Source of the DNA: Glebionis coronaria
Lineage: Eukaryota > Streptophyta > Magnoliopsida > Asterales > Asteraceae
Direction: 5' to 3'
Length of the DNA stretch: 64,000 nucleotides
NCBI GenBank assembly: GCA_025667525.1
Contig: CM046878.1
Coordinates: 391,286,974 to 391,350,973, forward strand
Shown: in pieces, positions 58,601 through 64,000 of the stretch
Position numbering within the stretch: the first letter of the stretch is position 1
Layout: each line of letters opens with the position of its first letter
Program-made: the position numbers and the translations under genes
The notes under the pieces: generated by a model
Told to the model about the DNA's origin: nothing
The model's input: the letters and a program-made list of their open reading frames with translations, nothing else
Databases searched by the model: none

Positions 58601-59590
58601 TTCCCAGAAATGCCCTTGAATGCTTCTAGATAAATTGGTGGAATGAGCTGTCCATTTTGATCCAAACCGTTCAAATTTGCTTTGGGGCCAAGCAAAGAGT
58701 GTGGGCTGTTGATTTGGCCACGTGGCGATGTTATTGGTTGAACGGGTTTGGGTGTGGGGTCCCTTGGTGAGTGGAGAAGAGGGAATTAATGTTGGGATGG
58801 GTTTCAGTTGAGGTGAATCACACGTATGAGCAACCAATTTGAATTAACCCCTTAATGGTAAAAAGTTAATTCCGGGTTTCATCTTTGCTACAGTAACAAT
58901 GTTTGATCAAATATTAGGGGAGGTTTGTCGTTTGGCGCGTGTTTAGTATTTAAACTTTCAAACTTGGCACATTGGGTCCTTGTCTTTTGGAAAAGATTGC
59001 ATATGAAGTCTTTCAGCCTTAAAAACCCGTTTTCTTCATTAATAAAGTTTATCTTTTTATACTTTTGCCCCAAAACTTTGGCAAAAGTATTTCAAGGGTT
59101 ATTTTTGCCATTTTTCCATAATTTAAGGGCTGATCTTAGACATTCTTGAACTTCAAAGGTCTTCAATGGATGTTTGCCTTCATGAGGGACCATATTTGAC
59201 AATGTTGAATAGTTGAGGGACTAATCTTGCCATTTCTTCAAAGTTGAAGGACCTTTTTGCAATTTTGATAAACTTAAGGGACCAAACTTGTAATTATGAA
59301 TATACAAGGGTTTTAAGTGTCATTTCTTCATTCATTGAGGATCAAACTTGTATTTCTTCAAGTCTTCAAGGGTTTTTCTTGGATAAATCTTATCTAGGGC
59401 CCGGTTCATTATGCGTCTTCGTTTCTCGTGTTCGTTTTTCCTTGTATCTTGTGATCTTTTGTCTTTTTCACGATATCCATACCTAAAATACACATAAACA
59501 TAAAAGCAAGCATATATATGGTATTTTATGACATTTTATGCATTTAAAAGCCCGTAAAGAACGATGAGATCATGTATAATTGCCATCTCA
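55657..59590 (-). repeat. Element G 3' LTR (3934 bp)
   Basis: The + strand starts TGATTGTAGTG and ends GCCATCTCA. A - strand TATA box TATAAAAG lies at 58558-58551. The terminal hairpin GATGAGAT/ATCTCATC (about 59563-59592) spans the LTR edge. It has long AT-rich noncoding stretches and no gene. The single LTR in view prevents a divergence estimate. Confidence 0.8.
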
Positions 59591-59608
59591 TCACTCCCCC
59601 ATACTAAA

Positions 59609-61866
59609 CCATTGCCGTGTCCTCACTCAATGCTAGAATAAAGTATCAAAACAACTCCAAAATTCATTTTTATTGAACCTTTATTGAAAGAAAAACAAAC
59701 TATGCTAATACTACGATGTGTTAGAGACATTATGTATGATTTTCATCACGAAAGTGACTTTTAGGGTCGATGAATAGAAACAAGTGAATGTTCCATAGAG
59801 TAAATTTCGTCATCCTTGATTGTCACACATTCCATGCTAAGTGCAAAAACAAGATCATTGTTGGTACAAGTCACAATGCTAACACTACTCGTGCATTAAA
59901 ATTGTGTAATACTTTTTCTCCTCGCAATCCTAATTTATTTAAGGAAAAGAAATGTTTCTAGAATTTTTTAACTATTTGTCATGGATCACAAGTGATTCAT
60001 ATTGACTTATTTCGATATTTATTAAGGCCGAAAATAAAGTAGGACGATTTAATTAATATTTAGCTAAAGGACAAAATCTTTTAAAACGGCTTCTCGTAAT
60101 CTCCTTAAGTTCATATCTTGACATAACTCGTTTCGCGATTTGAGACCTTTCTCGGACCGATATTTGGCGTGTACTTCATACTTCAAATCTTGGGAAGACG
60201 TTTTTGAAATTATGATCTTCTCTTCATATATGGAATTTCTTCACTTGACATTTTTGAGAGATTCTTCAAAATTGGACCACGACTTCATCATTTTTCTTCA
60301 ATCTTTATTTGGGATTTTGATATTCAACGATCCGCCTCCTTTTCGGACTTGAATATATTTATCCTCATACCTTGTGAGGGTCTTTTTGGATAGATTTTCT
60401 CCATGATCTTTAGGGAGTATATTGCTTTTCTTCGTGTGTCTCGATCCTTCATATTGATTTTGGAATAATGATGCTTCACATCATCTTGGATCTTTAGCAA
60501 CAAAATGGAGTCCTCATGCCTTGTGAGGGCCTTTTTGGACTTTGCCAATCTTCGCGTCCCGCTTCAATAAGTTATGCCTCGGCTATGAACTCTATTCGAA
60601 CACGAGCAACTTTTAAACAATCTTGTGCTAGAAGCTAAGTAATTCTTTTAAATCGTACGACCTTATTTATTGCAATTATTTATTTCCTAATGCATTGATC
60701 TTATGGGAGAAAAAGCCACAATTAAAAACACATGAGTTTTTGAAAGAACATTTTCATGTTCTACGTTTAGCATGATCACTTGTCTAACTCTATCATCTCT
60801 CGTTCTTCATAATATAAAGACCTCTAATTAAAGAGACTCGTGAATACTTAGCCATGCAAGTCAAAATTAAGCCAAATTTGGATTAGCTTTCATTAAGACT
60901 ATAATAAATCGAAGTTTTGGGTTTTCAAGCCACTATAGGATCTTGCAATTTCTTAGACTTGGATAAGTTTAGATCTTGCGTTTTAAAGTTCCTACGATAG
61001 ATGACTTTCTAGGATCATTTATAGGAACTTGCGAAAAGTTCTTGTTCTTAACCCGTATGAATTAAGACTTTTTCGCGTTTTAAAGTTCCCTATATAAAAG
61101 TCTAGCAAAACTTGATTTAGCGGGTTAAGAATGTTATGGGCTCCAAATGCCCATAAAGTCAAAAATTAGCTCTTATTCTACCCAACGGAAAATATACATT
61201 TGTGTCTCAAAAACACTTATGAAAAACTACGAATTTTTTTAAAATTTGGCCATTTTTAGCCTTATTAAAAACAAAAACAAAACGATAAATTTTGGAGTGC
61301 ACGAGGACGTGGGCAAGGCAAGTATCTATTCACCCCACCATACTAAAAGTAAACATTGTCCTCAATGTTTCAAGTCCAAGGGTGGATTACCCCCATACTA
61401 GAGACGAAAAGTCGAATGCTTAGGATCTAGTATAGAAAGGGTAACAAACAAATAATCTAAAGCCGTTTATTAATTGTGCTAAAAGACTATTGTTAGAACG
61501 TTAAAGGATATATGTCGTGGATTCGTGAAAAATTCCTTCAAAGCAAACGATCGAAGCTCGAGTGAAACGAACACGAGAGGCTCCGAAAGTGATGATGATG
61601 ATCTAGATAACACAATCACAAACAACCACGAGACAACGAGTTGGAAGGGCACAAATCCCCTCTCATTAACTACATTAGAAAGCGATAATATGTACATGGA
61701 TAGACATGGAAACTCTCCCACGAAGCACCTCATTTTTGATTACCGAGTCATGAGCTCGACTCAATCCCCTCAATGTTTAATTATCATTGGGGAAGGTGAC
61801 TTGGTCGAGGTCGTTCAAGAGAGGAACTTCCCCACCAAAGTAATACTTAAGTCTATGTCCATTCAC
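59609..61866 (-). other. Long spacer between pol and 3' LTR of G
   Basis: About 2.2 kb without a supported ORF. Athila elements often hold an env-like ORF here (family knowledge); I see none that is intact. A second purine tract (- strand AGTATGGGGGTAATCC) lies near 61385-61400 and resembles the terminal one. Confidence 0.6.
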
Positions 61867-64000
61867 CTAGAAATTAGGACCATCATTTTGAGCTAGCTCA
61901 ATGGTCCCATAAGGAAAAACTTGTGTAACGGTGAACGGGCCGGACCAACGGGATTTCAACTTTTCGGAAAATATTTTTATACGAGAGTTAAAAAGTAACA
62001 CTTGATCTCCAACGTTAAAAACACGATTTTTAATTTTAGCATCATGAAACTTTTTAGTCTTTTCTTTAAAAATCAATGAATTTTCATAAGCAAGATCTCT
62101 AATTCATCCAATTCATTTAATTGTATTTTCTGGTGATCTCCCGCGGTCTTCAAGTCAAAATTGGCATGCTTTAATGCCCAATATGATTTATGTTCCAATT
62201 CGATGGGCAAATGACAATTCTTTCCATAAACCAACTTATACGGTGTACAACCGATAGGCGTTCTGTAAGCGGTACAGAATGCCCATAAAGCATCGTCGAG
62301 TTTGTCGGACCACGAAGCACGGTTCTCTCCAATCGACCTCTTATAAAATTCTCTTCAAGGCTCGGTTTAAAACCTCGACTTGCCCATTCGTTTTCGGGTG
62401 ATAAGCCGTAGAAAGACGATGTGTAACTCCATATTTTTTCAAGACTTTTTCGTATTGGTCGTTACAAAAATGGGTTCCACGATCGCTTATAATAGCACGA
62501 GGGGTTCCAAACCGAGAGAACAATTGTTTCAAGAATTTCGCAACAACACGCACGTCATTCGTAGGCAAAGCCTTAGCTTCCACCCATTTGGACAAGTAGT
62601 CGACGGCGACGAGGATATATTTGTTTCCTCGAGATGATGGGAACGGTCCCATAAAATCTATGCCCCAGACGTCGAAAATCTCACAAACTTGAATTATGTT
62701 TTGTGGCATTTCATCCTTTTGAGAGGATTTTCCTTGACGTTGACAAGAATCACACGACTTCACAAGTACGTGTGCATCACGATAGATCGTAGGCCCAAAG
62801 AAACCGGCATCGAACACTTTCTTAGCCGTGAGATTAGCACCGTGGTGACCACCCGTGGGTCCCTCGTGACAAGCTCTAAGGATATTAGTAGCTTCAGTGC
62901 CATGAACACAACGTCGAACGAGTTGATCCGCACATACTCGAAAGAGATAAGGGTCGTCCCAAAAATAGAACTTGACGTCACGAAAGAATTTTCGTTTTTG
63001 TTGCGTCGTCATACCCTTGATTATAAAGTTGCCGGCATGGTAATTTGCGATGTCCGCAAACCATGGGGTGTCGTCTTTAGAGTTCACCACTCCAAGTGTT
63101 TCGAGAGGAAATGTTTCGGTAATTTCCTTGTTCTCGAAGACATCTTTGTGAGGATCCTCTAAGCGAGAAAGATGATCGGCCGCTAAATTCTCGGCTCCTT
63201 TTTTGTCAAGCACGGTGACATCAAATTCTTGGAGGAGGAGAATCCAACGTAGCAACCTTGGCTTAGCGTCTTGCTTAGCCAAAAGGTACTTGATAGCCGA
63301 ATGGTCCGTATACACAATGCTTTTAGTTAAAACGAGATAAGGTCGGAATTTTTCAAAAGCGTATACTACGTCTAGGAATTCCTTTTCCGTGGTAGTATAT
63401 TTCATTTGAGCCTCGGTCATCTTTTTACTAGCATAATGTATAGGACGAAAGTGCTTTTCATAGCGTTGCCCTAAAACGGAACCAATTGCATAGTCGCTAG
63501 CATCGCACATTAGCTCAAATGGAAGATTCCAATTTGGAGCTACGAGAATAGGAGCTTCGGTAAGTTTCCTTTTAAGAGTTTCGAAAGCTCGGACACAATC
63601 TTCGCTAAAGACAAAAGGAGCATCTTTTTCGAGTAGATGTGTCATCGGTCGAGATATATCTTCGAGAAATCTTTGATGAAGCGTCGATAAAAATCGGCGT
63701 GGCCTAGGAAACTTCGAACTCCTTTGACGGTTTTGGGGTGAGGTAGTTTCGAAATGACGTCGATTTTTGCTTTGTCGACCTCAATCCCCGCTTTCGATAT
63801 TTTATGTCCTAAGATGACTCCTTGCTTGCACATAAAGTGACATTTTTCCCAATTAAGTACGAGATTGGTTTCTTCACATCGTTTTAACATTTTTTCCAAG
63901 TTATTTAAGCATGACGTAAACGAATCACCAAATACCGAGAAATCATCCATGAATACTTCCATCGACTTCTCGATCATGTCGTGGAAAATAGCCATCATAC
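61867..64000 (-). pseudogene. Element G pol: RT, RNase H, integrase (frameshifted)
   Basis: It continues past the right edge. From 63998 to 63642 it reads the RT active-site region, FMDDFSVFG, and [17 protein letters not shown] frame change near 63645 is followed by 63645-62341 with RNase H ([27 protein letters not shown]) and integrase. The zinc-binding H..H..C..C runs from [12 protein letters not shown] to CDSCQRQG. The catalytic residues lie in [18 protein letters not shown] and [10 protein letters not shown] second frame change near 62345 precedes the integrase tail. Its last block, 62076-61867, reads NRVFNVGDQVLLFNSR and RWSGPFTV. The family is Athila-type by these segments (recall). At least two frameshifts make this copy inactive. 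Confidence 0.9.

Larger units (their letters stand above)
55657..64000 (-). mobile_element. Element G: Athila-lineage Ty3/gypsy retrotransposon, continues past right edge
   Basis: It is on the - strand. Its 3' LTR is 55657-59590 and its polypurine tract on the - strand (TTTAGTATGGGGGAGTGA) lies at 59591-59608. A long 3' spacer and then pol (61867-64000) follow. The order integrase after RNase H after RT on the - strand is Ty3/gypsy. The left border is TGATTGTAG in F gag, with TAGGT just outside. The other border and its 5' LTR are outside the window, so the target duplication cannot be checked. Confidence 0.88.

Overview
This window looks like plant nuclear DNA made almost entirely of nested LTR retrotransposons. 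I see no convincing host gene. The retroelement protein families, especially the very long coiled-coil Gag proteins and the extra ORF downstream of pol, are ones I associate with Asteraceae genomes such as Tanacetum, Artemisia or Lactuca. That assignment is from memory and was not checked.

Layout. Element C is an old, broken Ty1/copia element on the + strand. It spans about 1-44660 and its left end lies outside the window. It was split twice. Element A (1911-26097, +) is a large Sirevirus-like copia element with 536-bp LTRs that differ at one site, inserted in C gag. Element B (4110-16222, -) is a second Sirevirus-like copia element with 465-bp LTRs and a perfect AATTG target duplication, inserted in A gag. 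Element D (28931-38952, -) is a decayed Ty3/gypsy (chromovirus-like) element with 2653-bp LTRs and a perfect GCTGA duplication, inserted in C integrase. The C 3' LTR begins at about 44305 and is cut at 44660 by the end of another Ty3-type LTR (E, - orientation). Within E lies a 3040-bp solo LTR (H, 45463-48502, target duplication ACGTC). The stretch 48508-54459 is mostly old LTR sequence and ends in a + strand Ty3 LTR (F), followed by a tRNA-Met primer site and the start of an acidic gag. F gag is cut at 55656 by element G, an Athila-lineage Ty3 element on the - strand. G has a 3934-bp 3' LTR and pol reaching the right edge.

How the genes work together. A and B each encode Gag (capsid, two zinc knuckles), Pol (protease, integrase, reverse transcriptase, RNase H) and a third large protein of unknown function between pol and the 3' LTR. 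All the copia elements, and F, use an initiator-Met tRNA primer site. B has intact gag and pol. A has intact pol, but its gag is split by B and its third ORF carries a frameshift.

Most interesting signal. Element A carries about 39 sense-strand copies of a short motif, RRCGCTGAYARR. They occur in small clusters in both LTRs, gag, the pol linker, the post-pol spacer and the third ORF. Neighbouring copies are very often exactly 21 bp apart, in noncoding as well as coding DNA. This iteron-like pattern is not explained by protein coding and may mark a sequence-specific recognition system carried by the element.
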